From Streptomyces viridochromogenes (GTDB taxonomy: Bacteria; Actinomycetota; Actinomycetes; Streptomycetales; Streptomycetaceae): a stretch of DNA of 64,000 nucleotides. This document shows, piece by piece, positions 42,548-52,055 of the stretch; the first letter of the stretch is position 1; every line of letters starts with the position of its first letter. The notes beneath the pieces were generated by a model that was not told the origin of the DNA, did no database searches, and was given only the letters and a program-made list of their open reading frames with translations. Both the position numbers and the translations under genes were made by a program. The stretch is taken from contig NZ_LGUR01000083.1 in NCBI RefSeq assembly GCF_001270495.1, positions 1-64,000 on the forward strand. Direction: 5' to 3'.

Positions 42548-43783
42548 ATGCCCGCATCCCCGAGTACCGCCCGGGTCATCAACGACCGGCTCGCCCTGCG
42601 ACTGCTCCAGCAGGAGGGCCCGTTGACGGCAGGGCAGTTGAAGCAGCTGACCGGCCTGTCCCGGCCGACCGTCGCCGACCTCGTCGAGCGCCTCACCGAC
42701 GCCCGACTCATCACGGTGGTCGGCGAGGCCGGGGCACAGCGGCGCGGGCCGAACGCCAAGCTGTACGGCATCGTCGCCGACCGCGCCCATCTCGCGGCGC
42801 TGGACGTGCGTACCGAGAGCGTCTCCGTGGTCGTGTCCGACCTGGTCGGGGCCGTGCTCGCCGAGGCGTCGGTGCCGATCGGCGGCGACACGGGGACCGG
42901 GCCCGCGGTGGAGCAGGCGGTGACGCTGGTGGAGCGGGTCGCGAAGGAGGCCGGGGCGGACCGGCTCCATACGGTGGGTATCGGCGCCCCCGGGCTGATC
43001 GACCCGGTCACCGGCGAGCTGCGTGACTCCTCCAGCCTGCCCGCATGGCACCGCCGCCTGGTGGCAGCCCTCCAGGAACGTTTCCCCGAAGCCCGCGTGA
43101 ACGTCGAGAACGAAACCAACCTCGCCGCTCTCGCGGAACAGCGCGACGGAGTGGCCCGGGACCGCGACACCTTCGTGCTGCTGTGGCTGGGCCACGGCAC
43201 GGGCGCGGCCGTGGTCCTCGACGGCTCGCTGCGCCGAGGCGCCTCCGGCGGAACCGGAGAGATCGGGTTCCTGCCGGTGCCCGGGACGTCGGGGCCACCG
43301 TCGGCGCTGGACTGCGCGGGCGGGTTCCACTCACTGGCGGGGTCGGCGGCGATCGTGGAGCTGGCGGAGACGTACGGGCTGACCGTCGACGCCGCGTCCG
43401 TGCCCGAACCGCTCGCCGCCGGTGTCGTGAGAGCGGCTGTGGCGCTGGTGGCGGGGGCGAGCGGGGAGCACGCCGGAGACGAGGACGCCAAGGGCTCCGG
43501 GGCGTCCGAGCGTTTCCTCGACGCCTTCGCCGACCGCCTGGCCCTCGGCGTCGCCGCCGTCGTCGCCGTCCTCGACCCCGGCTGCGTGGTCCTCGGCGGG
43601 GAGGTCGGGCAGGCCGGCGGCGAGGTGCTCGCCGGGCGGGTGGAGGAGCGGGTCCGGCGGATGTCGCCGTTGGCGACGGTGGTGCGGACCACCGGCCTGG
43701 GCGGGAGCGCCGTCCTGCGCGGAGCACTGCTCACCGCGCGGGACGCCGCGCAGGACGAGTTGTTCACGCCGCCGGACCGGTGA
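42548..43783 (+). CDS. ROK-family transcriptional repressor
   Basis: 411 residues. An N-terminal MarR-like winged helix (about 10-65, LTAGQLKQLTGLSRPTVADLVERL) precedes an actin-like ROK domain (about 80-400) with VGIGAPGLIDPVTGEL and NVENETNLAALAEQ. The zinc motif CxCGxxGCxE of sugar-kinase ROK members is replaced by PPSALDCAGGFHSLAG, so it is a regulator and not a kinase. The inducer is probably a sugar. It is divergent from the MFS gene, with a dyad between them. Confidence 0.92.
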   Translation: MPASPSTARVINDRLALRLLQQEGPLTAGQLKQLTGLSRPTVADLVERLTDARLITVVGEAGAQRRGPNAKLYGIVADRAHLAALDVRTESVSVVVSDLVGAVLAEASVPIGGDTGTGPAVEQAVTLVERVAKEAGADRLHTVGIGAPGLIDPVTGELRDSSSLPAWHRRLVAALQERFPEARVNVENETNLAALAEQRDGVARDRDTFVLLWLGHGTGAAVVLDGSLRRGASGGTGEIGFLPVPGTSGPPSALDCAGGFHSLAGSAAIVELAETYGLTVDAASVPEPLAAGVVRAAVALVAGASGEHAGDEDAKGSGASERFLDAFADRLALGVAAVVAVLDPGCVVLGGEVGQAGGEVLAGRVEERVRRMSPLATVVRTTGLGGSAVLRGALLTARDAAQDELFTPPDR

Positions 43784-43889
43784 CCCGACCGGCCGTACGG
43801 TCCCTCAGAGGGCGTCGCCGGTCGGGCCCCTGCCGGGCCTGTGCCGGCCGGAGCCCGCCCACGGCGTCCGGCGGCCCGGAAAGCCTGGA

Positions 43890-44648
43890 TCAGACTCGCC
43901 GCCCACCACCCCCGACCCGCCGCCCGAGATACTCCTCGAACGTCCCCTTGCCCACCACATGCTCCGGCGCCAGATGACCGCCGGAGCGGAAGGCCTCGTA
44001 CGCCTTCCCCCGCAGTGGCACGCGCAGGACGAGCCTCCTGCGGCCCGTTGCCTTGAGGTAGGCGCGGGCCAGGGAGTCGAAGGTGCGTACCTCGGGGCCG
44101 CCCATGTCCTCGACCCGGCCGGCCGGGGAGCCGAGGGCCAGTTCGGCCAGCCGGTCCGCGACCTCCGCGACTTCGATGGGCTGGTCCTTCACGTGGGCCG
44201 GCAGCAGCAGCACCGGCGACTTGGACAGGATCCCCAGCACCCGCACCAGCAGATCGTGGAACTGGGTCGCACGCAGCACGGTCCAGCCGAGCCCCGACTC
44301 CTCCACCAGCCGCTCCACGGCGAGCTTGCTCTTGTAGTAGCCGAACGGCACCCGGTCGACGCCGACGATCGAGATGTACACGAGGTGCCGTACGCCGCCC
44401 CTCCGCGCCGCGGCGATCAGGTGCGCCGCCGCCTCCTCGTCACCGCCGTTCGGTGAGCTCGCGCAGTGCACGACCGTGTCCACGCCGTCCATCGCCGCGT
44501 CCAGGCCGGGCCCGCCCTTGCGCAGGTCGACGGCGTACGGCTGGGCGTGCCGGCTGAGCACCCGTACCTCGTGCCCGTCCGCCCGCAGCCGCTCGGTGAC
44601 GAGCCTGCCGAGTGTTCCGGTGCCGCCGGTCACCAGGATCTTGGTCAT
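43890..44648 (-). CDS. NAD(P)-binding NmrA/SDR-type reductase, ECF41 target
   Basis: 252 residues from the ATG at 44648 (MTKILVTGGTGTLGRLVTERL). The Rossmann glycine motif GGTGTLG is at the N-terminus, and an atypical SDR pattern YISIVGVDRVPFGYYKSK (Tyr-x3-Lys-like) is at about 93-110. The family is flavin- or ubiquinone-associated nucleoside-sugar epimerase-like. It is downstream of an ECF41 sigma gene and has a matching ECF41 promoter, as expected for the COE genes regulated by that sigma group. Confidence 0.85.
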   Translation of the reverse strand: MTKILVTGGTGTLGRLVTERLRADGHEVRVLSRHAQPYAVDLRKGGPGLDAAMDGVDTVVHCASSPNGGDEEAAAHLIAAARRGGVRHLVYISIVGVDRVPFGYYKSKLAVERLVEESGLGWTVLRATQFHDLLVRVLGILSKSPVLLLPAHVKDQPIEVAEVADRLAELALGSPAGRVEDMGGPEVRTFDSLARAYLKATGRRRLVLRVPLRGKAYEAFRSGGHLAPEHVVGKGTFEEYLGRRVGGGGRRV

Positions 44649-44706
44649 GCTGTTCAGTCCCTTCGGACGCGGGGCGCTCCCGGGTGGATCGCCCCTCGCC
44701 AGCTGG

Positions 44707-44734
44707 GACCAAGTACCCCGCGTGAAATGTGACA
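44707..44734 (-). promoter_or_regulatory. Putative ECF41-type promoter of the reductase gene
   Basis: On the minus strand a perfect TGTCACA (-35, 44734-44728), a 17-nt gap, and GGTC (-10, 44710-44707; the known ECF41 -10 is CGTC). It lies 59-86 bp upstream of the reductase ATG, in the gap behind its cognate sigma gene. Confidence 0.78.
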
Positions 44735-44763
44735 GCCGCGGACGGTCCTTTTCGGCGCCTCCG

Positions 44764-45651
44764 CTACGCCCGTGCCAGCTGCCGACGCACGAAGTCCAGC
44801 TTGTCCGGGTTCGCCACGGCCCGCGCATGCGCGATCAGCCCGTCCCGCAGCTCGAACGCCACCACCGAGAGCAGGGTGTCGCCCTCCCACACGGCCAGCG
44901 CGGTCGTGCCGTTGATCTCGACCGCCGTGAAGTCCACGCCGACCAGGAACGTCCGCGTCGCACCCGCGAGGAAGCGGAACACCTTGTCCCGGCCCTCGAT
45001 CGGCCGCAGGGCCGCCGAGGCCTTGCCGCCGCCGTCGCTCGACCAGACGACGTCGGCGGCCAGCAGCTTCTCCAGGCCGCCCAGGTCGCCGTCGCGGGCC
45101 GCCGTGAGGAACGACCGGACCAGTTCCTCCTGCCGCTCGGGAGTCGACTCGAAGCGCGTCCGCTCCTCACCGACCCGCTGGACCGCCCGCCGGTACAGCT
45201 GGCGGCAGTTGGCCTCGGTCAGATCCAGCGTCTCGGCGATCTCCCGGTGGCCGTACGCGAACGCCTCCCGCAGCACGTACACGGCCCGCTCGGTCGGGGT
45301 GAGCCGCTCCAGCAGCACCAGCATCGCCATGGACACGGCGTCCCGCTGCTCGGCGGATTCCAGGGGCCCGAGTGCGCCGTCCGAGGTGACCACGGGTTCC
45401 GGCAGCCAGGGCCCGACGTACTGCTCGCGCCGGGCCCTGGCCGAGGTCAGCCGGGTGAGGCAGAGGTTGGTGACGACCTTGGCGAGCCAGGCCGCCGGAT
45501 ACTCGATCGCGGTACGGTCCGCGCCGCTGAAGCGCAGATACGCGTCCTGGACGGTGTCCTCGGCCTCGTCGGCGGAGCCGAGCATGCGATACGCCAGGCC
45601 GAACAGCCGCGGGCGATGGGTCTCGAACTCGTCGGCGAGCGCGGTGGTCAT
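44764..45651 (-). CDS. ECF41-group RNA polymerase sigma factor with SnoaL-like C-terminal domain
   Basis: 295 residues from the ATG at 45651. Sigma region 2 (about 8-75), region 4 (about 110-165) and a C-terminal SnoaL/NTF2-like extension (about 170-295) replacing an anti-sigma factor. The extension has the two ECF41 hallmark motifs, DGGGK at 206-210 and NPDKL at 281-285, known to modulate sigma activity. It lies next to its likely target reductase and no anti-sigma gene is present, as is usual for this group. The inducing signal is unknown. Confidence 0.94.
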   Translation of the reverse strand: MTTALADEFETHRPRLFGLAYRMLGSADEAEDTVQDAYLRFSGADRTAIEYPAAWLAKVVTNLCLTRLTSARARREQYVGPWLPEPVVTSDGALGPLESAEQRDAVSMAMLVLLERLTPTERAVYVLREAFAYGHREIAETLDLTEANCRQLYRRAVQRVGEERTRFESTPERQEELVRSFLTAARDGDLGGLEKLLAADVVWSSDGGGKASAALRPIEGRDKVFRFLAGATRTFLVGVDFTAVEINGTTALAVWEGDTLLSVVAFELRDGLIAHARAVANPDKLDFVRRQLARA

Positions 45652-45678
45652 GCCCTCAGCCTGCCAGAACCGCAGGTG

Positions 45679-45705
45679 GCGGGAGTCGCGGGAGTCGCGG
45701 GAGTT
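45679..45705. repeat. Three tandem 9-bp repeats upstream of the sigma gene
   Basis: GCGGGAGTC, GCGGGAGTC, GCGGGAGTT head to tail, in the 5' leader of the ECF41 sigma gene on the minus strand. It may be a slippage product or a small binding array. Confidence 0.7.
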
Positions 45706-45711
45706 GGGAGA

Positions 45712-45749
45712 CCCGGCGGCGGGCAAGGGCCGTCGTCACCGCCGCCGGG
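45712..45749 (-). terminator. Terminator after the chitinase gene
   Basis: Perfect 11-bp stem (45712-45722 with 45739-45749), 15 bp past the chitinase stop codon on the minus strand and upstream of the sigma gene. Confidence 0.8.
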
Positions 45750-45764
45750 CCGACTGCGCGGGGC

Positions 45765-48101
45765 TCAGCAGGCGCCGAGGTCCTGCCACACACCCCACTC
45801 GCCGGTGGTGCCGGGCTCCTCGCCCTTCGTCCACCACCTGGCCTTCCACGAGTGCCCCTCATGGGACACCGTGCTACCTCCGCCGTACTCCGTCGTGGCG
45901 TTCCAGGCGGAGTTCGCGCACTCTCCACTGGAAGAGGTGGGGGAGGGGGAAGGGGTTCCCGGCCCGGGCTCCACCACGGTCGTTCCGCGTGCGAGGTTCC
46001 CGGCCAGCGCGTATGTCCTCCCGCCGAACGCCACCGTCCAGTTGGACGGCGTCGACACCGGCAGGTAGTACACGAAGTCCAGCTCCACCGACGCTCCCGG
46101 CGCCAGCGTCTGCCAGGCCGGCAGTTTCAGGGACACGCGGTGGTGGTCGCCCTTCAGGCCGCCGACGTAGTTCCCCGTGTGGTCGCTGCGGATCACCGAA
46201 GTCCCCCAGCCAGACTGGTCCTTGGCGTTCCCGGGCGCCGAGGTGCCGTAGTCGAACTGGAACTCCGTGCCGCCGGGCAGCGTCGCCGTGGAGTTGTTGG
46301 TGATCCTCAGCTTGGGGCTGATGGGGTAGTTGGAGTCGCCGAGCGGGAACTGCCCGAAGTCGACGTCGATGTTCAGTGCCTCGGCCGGCAGGCCGGCCGT
46401 CGACCGCTTCGCGCCGTACGGGGACGCCGACTTGAACTTCTCGTACATCGCGGAGGTCAGCGTCGATCCCGGCTCGTACTGCCCCTTGGCCGCGTTCCAG
46501 CCGTAGTCGCCGGCCAGTTCCCACACCATCGTGCCGCCGATGCCGTGGTCGACGACGTAGTCGGCCTTGGCGTTCACCGACTGCTCGTCCTCGGTGGACA
46601 GGAACACCTTCTTCTCGGCGTTCCACAGCCAGGGGGCGACCAGCGTCGAGTCGTACTTCCGGGCGTACGTGCCGGTCAGCCGGGTGTCGGCCGGGAAGCC
46701 GTACTTGGTGACGTAGTCCCCGACCACCCCCTTCTCCAGGTTCTTGGCGTGCCACATCGGGTTCGAACCCGCCGGTGACTCCTCGCCGTCGGTGTCGAGG
46801 TCGTGCCAGAGGTTGTCGATCCCGACGGCTCCGTCACCGCACTTGGTCAGTCCGGAGCCCGCCGGGCAGGCCGTCGAGGGCGCCTTGCCCCACAGGCCGT
46901 CCGTACCGCCCGTGACGTTCTTGAATCCGCGGGTGTAGTAAGGGAGTCCGATGTTGATACGCCCCGCCGGCATCGAACCGCGGAAGTAGTGGTACGCCCA
47001 GTCGGTGTTCAGATAGCCGATTCCGCCGTACTGGGACGTGGAATACACGCCCGCCGCCGCGAGTTCGGCGTCCTTTCCGTCGTCGAAGAGAGAAGCGTTC
47101 GGACCGACGTACTCGTTCCAGGCGCCGTGCAGGTCGTACGACATGATGTTGACGTAGTCCAGGTACTTCTGGACCTGGAACGTCTCCATGCCGCGCAGCA
47201 GATATCCGGAGGAGGGTGCGGCGACGGAGAGGAGATAGTGCCTGCCGTCCGCCGCGCCCGCGCGGTCGAGCCTCTCGCGCAGGGTCTTCATCAGCGCCGC
47301 ATAGCCCTTGACCAGGCCGGACCGGCGGGCGTTGGAGAGGGGCCAGTCGAACGGATGGCCGGCGTCCTTCATGGACGTCGGGTACTCGTAGTCGATGTCG
47401 ACGCCGTTGAAGCCGTACTTCCTGATGAAGTCGACCGTCGAATCGGCGAAGGTGTCGATGCCGGACTGGTTGACCGAGCCGTCGGCGTTCGTGGCCATCG
47501 AGTAGAAGCCGCCCGAGTTCACGCGCGTACCGCTGTCGTCGAAATAGCCGCCGGTCTCGGCCCAACCGCCCACCGAGATCAGCGTCTTGACGTCCGGGTG
47601 CTGCTTCTTGAATTTGTTCAGCAGATTGAAGTGGCCCTTGTAGGAGAACCCCGGGTCCATCGTCGCGCCGCTCACGCCGGGCCAGGTCATGCCCGTCGCC
47701 GGGTTCGTCGCGCCGTCCGTGCCGACGGAGATCCTGTTGCCGCTGTCGATGTGCGCGAAGGCGTAGTTGAGGTGGGTGACCTTGTCCCACGGGATGTCCG
47801 GGGCGAGGTAGGCGGGCGTGCCGTCCTTGCCGGTGCGCCAGCCGGTGAAGTAGCCGATCACCCGGCGCGGGTGGTCGGCGCCCATCTTCTCCCGTCCGGC
47901 CGCGTCGTAGACCGAGCAGTAGGGGACGTCCGCGCCGGGCGTCCGGTAGAGGCCGTCGGGGCGGCAGGACTCCTGGTCGGCGGCGTGGGAGACGGTCGCG
48001 GGGAGGCCGGCCAGGACCAGGCCGGCGATCGTGCCGAGGGCGGCGAGCAGGGCAGGTCTCGCTCGCTTGCGTGAGGCTCGGTTGCGTGAGGGGGACAGCA
48101 A
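45765..48101 (-). CDS. Secreted GH18 chitinase with C-terminal chitin-binding domain
   Basis: 778 residues, starting with TTG at 48101, supported by GGAGAGG 7 nt upstream. Signal peptide about 1-41 (cleavage after VSHA). GH18 catalytic domain about 75-540, with motif [10 protein letters not shown] (catalytic acid Glu239; the usual first Asp is Asn here) and SVGGW and [10 protein letters not shown] motifs. Then a beta-sandwich carbohydrate-binding module (about 570-705), a Pro/Ser linker and a C-terminal CBM5/12 type-3 chitin-binding domain ([17 protein letters not shown], about 730-778). It degrades chitin outside the cell. The promoter has the Streptomyces chitinase direct repeats. Confidence 0.95.
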   Translation of the reverse strand: MLSPSRNRASRKRARPALLAALGTIAGLVLAGLPATVSHAADQESCRPDGLYRTPGADVPYCSVYDAAGREKMGADHPRRVIGYFTGWRTGKDGTPAYLAPDIPWDKVTHLNYAFAHIDSGNRISVGTDGATNPATGMTWPGVSGATMDPGFSYKGHFNLLNKFKKQHPDVKTLISVGGWAETGGYFDDSGTRVNSGGFYSMATNADGSVNQSGIDTFADSTVDFIRKYGFNGVDIDYEYPTSMKDAGHPFDWPLSNARRSGLVKGYAALMKTLRERLDRAGAADGRHYLLSVAAPSSGYLLRGMETFQVQKYLDYVNIMSYDLHGAWNEYVGPNASLFDDGKDAELAAAGVYSTSQYGGIGYLNTDWAYHYFRGSMPAGRINIGLPYYTRGFKNVTGGTDGLWGKAPSTACPAGSGLTKCGDGAVGIDNLWHDLDTDGEESPAGSNPMWHAKNLEKGVVGDYVTKYGFPADTRLTGTYARKYDSTLVAPWLWNAEKKVFLSTEDEQSVNAKADYVVDHGIGGTMVWELAGDYGWNAAKGQYEPGSTLTSAMYEKFKSASPYGAKRSTAGLPAEALNIDVDFGQFPLGDSNYPISPKLRITNNSTATLPGGTEFQFDYGTSAPGNAKDQSGWGTSVIRSDHTGNYVGGLKGDHHRVSLKLPAWQTLAPGASVELDFVYYLPVSTPSNWTVAFGGRTYALAGNLARGTTVVEPGPGTPSPSPTSSSGECANSAWNATTEYGGGSTVSHEGHSWKARWWTKGEEPGTTGEWGVWQDLGAC

Positions 48102-48130
48102 GTCGGTTCCTCTCCACGGAAGTTGCGCAG

Positions 48131-48173
48131 ACCCTAGGGAGGACTAGACCAGTGCGTCAATAGGTATGGACCA
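48131..48173 (-). promoter_or_regulatory. Chitinase promoter with 12-bp direct repeats
   Basis: Minus strand: TGGTCCATACCT (48173-48162), TTGACG -35 (48160-48155), TGGTCTAGTCCT (48151-48140), TAGGGT -10 (48136-48131), with an 18-nt spacer. The two repeats flank and follow the -35 box exactly as in characterised Streptomyces chitinase promoters, where they mediate chitin induction and glucose repression. Confidence 0.88.
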
Positions 48174-48278
48174 ATCCCGGAGCGGAGAAGTCCAGCCAAG
48201 TGACCTGTGAGCCACCCCACAGAATTCGCTCGCATGGACGCCGATCAGGCGTGGCACACTGGCTCTGTACCAGAAGCA

Positions 48279-48405
48279 GCGCACTCCGGGGTCGGTGAAA
48301 GTCCGAACCGGCGGTTACAGTCCGCGACCCGGTCGCCTCCAGCGGCCGGTTGACCAGGTGAAATTCCTGGACCGACGGTTAAAGTCCGGATGGGAGGCAG
48401 TGCGC
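48279..48405 (+). promoter_or_regulatory. FMN riboswitch (RFN element)
   Basis: Closing stem P1 GCGCACT (48279-48285) with AGTGCGC (48399-48405). The conserved inner segments are all present: GGTGAAAGTCC, then AACCGGCGGT, GACCAGGTGAAATTCC, GGACCGACGGTTAAAGTCC and GGATGGGAGGCAG. It lies upstream of ribE, with about 147 nt of expression platform. The GC-rich stretch after P1 could form a hairpin (GGCGG with CCGCC). FMN binding would lower expression of the riboflavin operon. Confidence 0.97.
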
Positions 48406-48552
48406 GGCGGGCGGGCATTCGTGCGCGCCGCCGTATTGGTTCGCCCCGTGGCGAGCCCTGTTCGGCGTCGCCCTCGGTGTTCCCGCTCGTACATTCTGTC
48501 GTCATCGACAGCCCCGGAGTCCGTGCCCGAATGAGGCAGGAGGACCCGGGAA

Positions 48553-49170
48553 GTGTTCACCGGAATCGTCGAAGAGCTGGGCCACGTCACGGCTGTCGAG
48601 ACCCTCGACGACGCCTGTCGCTTCCGACTGCGCGGCCCCGTCGTCACCGACGGCGCGAAGCACGGCGACTCCATCGCCGTCAACGGCGTCTGCCTCACGG
48701 TCGTCGACCACGAGGGCGACGAGTTCACCGCCGACGTCATGGCCGAGACCCTGAACCGCTCCAGCCTGGGCGTCCTCGCCGTCGGCTCCCGCGTCAACCT
48801 GGAGCGCCCCACCGCCGTGGGCGCCCGCCTCGGCGGGCACATCGTGCAGGGGCACGTCGACGGCACCGGTCAGGTGCTGGAGCGCAAGCCCTCCGAGAAC
48901 TGGGAGATCGTCAAGATCTCGCTCCCCGCGGACCTCTCCCGGTACGTCGTCGAGAAGGGCTCCATCACGGTCGACGGCATCAGCCTCACCGTCGTCGACG
49001 CCGGGCCCGACTACTTCACCGTCAGCCTCATCCCGACCACCCTCGACCTGACCACGCTCGGCCTGAAGCAGCCCGGCGACCCGGTCAACCTCGAGGTCGA
49101 CGTCATCGCCAAGTACGTCGAGCGGATGCTGGGCGACCGGCTCTCCTCCGAAGGGGCGACGGCCAAGTGA
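48553..49170 (+). CDS. ribE: Riboflavin synthase alpha chain
   Basis: 205 residues, two tandem lumazine-binding domains ([10 protein letters not shown] start; second domain beginning near [13 protein letters not shown]). It converts two 6,7-dimethyl-8-ribityllumazine to riboflavin plus a pyrimidinedione. The GTG at 48553 has GGAGG and CGGGAA upstream. It is the first gene after the FMN riboswitch, and its stop overlaps the ribM start (GTGA). Some authors call this gene ribB in Streptomyces. Confidence 0.97.
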   Translation: MFTGIVEELGHVTAVETLDDACRFRLRGPVVTDGAKHGDSIAVNGVCLTVVDHEGDEFTADVMAETLNRSSLGVLAVGSRVNLERPTAVGARLGGHIVQGHVDGTGQVLERKPSENWEIVKISLPADLSRYVVEKGSITVDGISLTVVDAGPDYFTVSLIPTTLDLTTLGLKQPGDPVNLEVDVIAKYVERMLGDRLSSEGATAK

Positions 49171-49808
49171 ACTCGCTGAACTCCGAGGCGTTCGCCCTGT
49201 TCGGCCAGCACATCCTCTGGTCGGACATGATCGGCAACCTCTTCGGCCTCGCCGCCCTCGCCCTCGGCTGGCGGCGGTCCATATGGACCTGGCCCGTGCA
49301 GTTCCTGGCCGGCCTCATCCTCTTCGGGGCCTTCTTCGGCCACCTCACCGGCAGCGCGGGCAAGCAGGCCGTCGTCATAGTCGTCGCCCTGTTCGGCTGG
49401 TGGCAGTGGCAGCGCGGCAAGGGGCAGACGGAGGACGGCCACATCGCCGTACGGTTCGCCACCTGGCGCGAGCGCGGCGCGATGATCGCCGCGGCCGCCG
49501 CCGGCACCGTCGCGGTGGCGCTGCTCTTCAAGGCCTACCCGACCCTGTCCTGGGACCCCTGGCCCGACGCCTACATCTTCGTCGGCACGATCGTCGCCAT
49601 GTACGCCCAGGCGCGCGGCATGGTCGAGTTCTGGTTCGCCTGGCTGCTCGTCGACCTGGTCGGCGTGCCCCTCAACTTCGCCAACGGCTACGCCTTCTCC
49701 GGCTTCGTCTACGTCATCTACGGCGCACTCGTCCTGTGGGGCATGCGCGACTGGTGGCTGCGCTCCCGCAAGAACGCGCGGCCCGTCCTGGAAGGAGCGC
49801 CGGCATGA
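49167..49808 (+). CDS. ribM: Riboflavin transporter RibM (PnuC-like)
   Basis: 213 residues from the GTG at 49167, overlapping the ribE stop. About seven membrane helices in the PnuC arrangement, with W-rich segments ([47 protein letters not shown]). PnuC homologues inside riboflavin operons (RibM of S. davaonensis, PnuX of Corynebacterium) transport riboflavin by facilitated diffusion. The location under an FMN riboswitch and coupling to ribE and ribBA argue strongly for riboflavin and against nicotinamide riboside. Confidence 0.92.
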   Translation: MNSLNSEAFALFGQHILWSDMIGNLFGLAALALGWRRSIWTWPVQFLAGLILFGAFFGHLTGSAGKQAVVIVVALFGWWQWQRGKGQTEDGHIAVRFATWRERGAMIAAAAAGTVAVALLFKAYPTLSWDPWPDAYIFVGTIVAMYAQARGMVEFWFAWLLVDLVGVPLNFANGYAFSGFVYVIYGALVLWGMRDWWLRSRKNARPVLEGAPA

Positions 49809-51187
49809 CCACGGCAGCGACCCTGTACAGCACCGAAGGATTCGAGGACCTCCGACTCGACCCGATCGAGCAGGCCATCGCCGACATCGCGGCCGGCCGC
49901 CCGGTCGTGGTCGTCGACGACGAGGACCGGGAGAACGAGGGCGACCTCGTCATCGCCGCCGAGCACGCGACCCCCGAGATCGTCGCCTTCATGATGAGCG
50001 AGTGCCGCGGCCTGGTCTGCGCCCCCATGGAGCCCGAGGAGCTGGAGCGGCTGGGACTGCCGCAGATGGTCCAGGACAACACCGAGTCGATGAAGACCGC
50101 GTTCACCGTCTCCGTGGACGCCTCGGGCGCACACGGCGTGACCACGGGCATCTCGGCCTCCGACCGGGCCACCACGCTCCAGCTCCTCGCGAGCGGCAAC
50201 GCGGAGGCGTCCGACTTCGTCCGCCCCGGCCACATCTTCCCGCTGCGCGCCCGGCCCGGCGGCGTCCTCGTCCGCAACGGCCACACCGAGGCCGCCGTCG
50301 ACCTCGCCCGCCTCGCGGGACTGCGCCCGGCCGGCGCCATCGTCGAGATCGCCGGCGAGGACGGCGAGATGCTGCGGCTGCCCGAGCTGATCCCGTTCGC
50401 CCGCAAGCACGGCCTGACGATCGTCTCCATCGAGGACCTGATCGCCTACCGCCGCGACGCCGAGCGCCCGAAGCCGGCCCAGCAGGAGCCGGTACCCGCC
50501 GGGCAGCGGCCGGTCCTCGCCGAGCAGCGGCTGCCGGCCCAGCCGACCGTCCGCCGCGAGGCCGAGGTCCACCTGCCCACGGCCCACGGCGCCTTCACGG
50601 CGTACGGCTACCGCACCACCACCGACGGCGTCGAACACGTCGCCCTCGTCCACGGTGAGATCGGCGACGGCGAGGACGTCGTCGTCCGCGTCCACTCCGA
50701 ATGCCTCACCGGGGACGTCTTCCACTCCCTGCGCTGCGACTGCGGCCCCCAGCTGGAGGCGGCCCTGGAACGCATCCAGGCCGAGGGCCGCGGAGTCGTC
50801 GTCTACCTGCGCGGGCACGAGGGCCGGGGCATCGGCCTGATGTCCAAGCTGCGCGCCTACGAGCTCCAGGAGCGCGGCCGAGACACCCTCGACGCCAACC
50901 TCGAACTCGGCCTGCCCGCCGACGCCCGCGACTACGGCGCCGGCGCGCAGATCCTGGTCGATCTGGGCGTGCACAGCGTGCGCCTGCTGACCAACAACCC
51001 CGACAAGACGGACGCACTCACCGGACACGGCCTCAAGGTCACCGAGCGGGAGCCGATGCCCGTACAGGCGGGTGAGCACAACCTGACGTACCTGCGCACC
51101 AAGCGCGACCGGATGGGGCACGACCTGCCCTGGCTGGACCCGGCTCCCGGGGCCCCGGCCGCCCTGTCCACCTGCACCAACCAGTAA
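49805..51187 (+). CDS. ribBA: Bifunctional DHBP synthase / GTP cyclohydrolase II
   Basis: 460 residues from the ATG at 49805, overlapping ribM (ATGA). The N-terminal 3,4-dihydroxy-2-butanone-4-phosphate synthase domain (about 15-215) has [15 protein letters not shown] and [10 protein letters not shown]. The C-terminal GTP cyclohydrolase II (about 255-430) has [20 protein letters not shown], with three zinc cysteines, and [11 protein letters not shown] Pro/Gln-rich linker of about 30 residues joins them. It supplies both precursors of riboflavin. Confidence 0.97.
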   Translation: MTTAATLYSTEGFEDLRLDPIEQAIADIAAGRPVVVVDDEDRENEGDLVIAAEHATPEIVAFMMSECRGLVCAPMEPEELERLGLPQMVQDNTESMKTAFTVSVDASGAHGVTTGISASDRATTLQLLASGNAEASDFVRPGHIFPLRARPGGVLVRNGHTEAAVDLARLAGLRPAGAIVEIAGEDGEMLRLPELIPFARKHGLTIVSIEDLIAYRRDAERPKPAQQEPVPAGQRPVLAEQRLPAQPTVRREAEVHLPTAHGAFTAYGYRTTTDGVEHVALVHGEIGDGEDVVVRVHSECLTGDVFHSLRCDCGPQLEAALERIQAEGRGVVVYLRGHEGRGIGLMSKLRAYELQERGRDTLDANLELGLPADARDYGAGAQILVDLGVHSVRLLTNNPDKTDALTGHGLKVTEREPMPVQAGEHNLTYLRTKRDRMGHDLPWLDPAPGAPAALSTCTNQ

Positions 51188-51212
51188 GAGCACACCGAGG
51201 AGACGCAAGAAC

Positions 51213-51698
51213 GTGAGCGGCAAGGGCGCACCGGAGCTGTCCGTACGCAATGTGGGCGACCTGCGGGTCGCGGTCATCGCGGCGCAGTGGCACGAGAAGG
51301 TGATGGACGGTCTGGTGGACGGCGCGCTGCGCGCCCTGCACGACCTGGGAATCGACGAGCCGACCCTGCTGCGGGTCCCCGGCAGCTGGGAACTCCCGGT
51401 GGTCGCCAAGGTCCTCGCGGGCCGCGGCTACGACGCGATCGTGGCCCTCGGTGTCGTCATCCGCGGCGGCACCCCGCACTTCGAGTACGTGTGCCAGGGC
51501 GTGACCCAGGGCCTGACCCAGGTGTCGGTCGACACCGGGGTCCCCGTCGGCTTCGGCGTGCTGACCTGCGACACCGAGGAGCAGGCCCTGGACCGGGCGG
51601 GCATCGAAGGCTCCAACGAGGACAAGGGGCACGAGGCCGTGACGGCGGCCGTGGCCACCGCCGCCACCCTCCGCTCAGTATCTGAGCCGTGGCGTTAG
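51213..51698 (+). CDS. ribH: 6,7-dimethyl-8-ribityllumazine synthase
   Basis: 161 residues. Motifs [13 protein letters not shown] (substrate loop) and [17 protein letters not shown] with the catalytic His. It condenses the RibA and RibB products to lumazine and assembles as an icosahedral or pentameric shell. The GTG at 51213 is preceded by GAGGAGACG. It is the last gene of the FMN-controlled operon; hisE follows 34 bp after its stop and might be read through. Confidence 0.96.
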   Translation: MSGKGAPELSVRNVGDLRVAVIAAQWHEKVMDGLVDGALRALHDLGIDEPTLLRVPGSWELPVVAKVLAGRGYDAIVALGVVIRGGTPHFEYVCQGVTQGLTQVSVDTGVPVGFGVLTCDTEEQALDRAGIEGSNEDKGHEAVTAAVATAATLRSVSEPWR

Positions 51699-51732
51699 GT
51701 GGACCGGCACTACGCGTAAAGTGGGCGCCACC

Positions 51733-52005
51733 ATGTCCAAGAAGACGTTCGAGGAGCTCTTCACCGAGCTCCAGCACAAGGCCGCAAACGGCGACCCCGC
51801 CACTTCCCGCACCGCGGAACTGGTCGGCAAGGGCGTCCATGCCATCGGCAAGAAGGTCGTCGAAGAGGCCGCCGAGGTCTGGATGGCCGCCGAGTACGAG
51901 GGCAAGGAAGCGGCCGCCGAGGAGATCTCGCAGCTGCTGTACCACGTCCAGGTGATGATGGTCGCTCGCGGCATCTCCCTGGACGACGTGTACGCCCACC
52001 TCTGA
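51733..52005 (+). CDS. hisE: Phosphoribosyl-ATP pyrophosphohydrolase
   Basis: 90 residues from the ATG at 51733; an upstream GTG at 51721 is in frame but less likely. All-alpha MazG-like fold with the signature [20 protein letters not shown] (about 46-65), which carries the Mg-binding glutamates. It catalyses the second step of histidine synthesis. It pairs with hisG 50 bp downstream, the usual actinobacterial hisE-hisG order. Confidence 0.95.
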   Translation: MSKKTFEELFTELQHKAANGDPATSRTAELVGKGVHAIGKKVVEEAAEVWMAAEYEGKEAAAEEISQLLYHVQVMMVARGISLDDVYAHL

Positions 52006-52055
52006 GCACCAGCACATCCGCACACCCGTAAGAGCGAACGAAGGAAGCCGACCTC

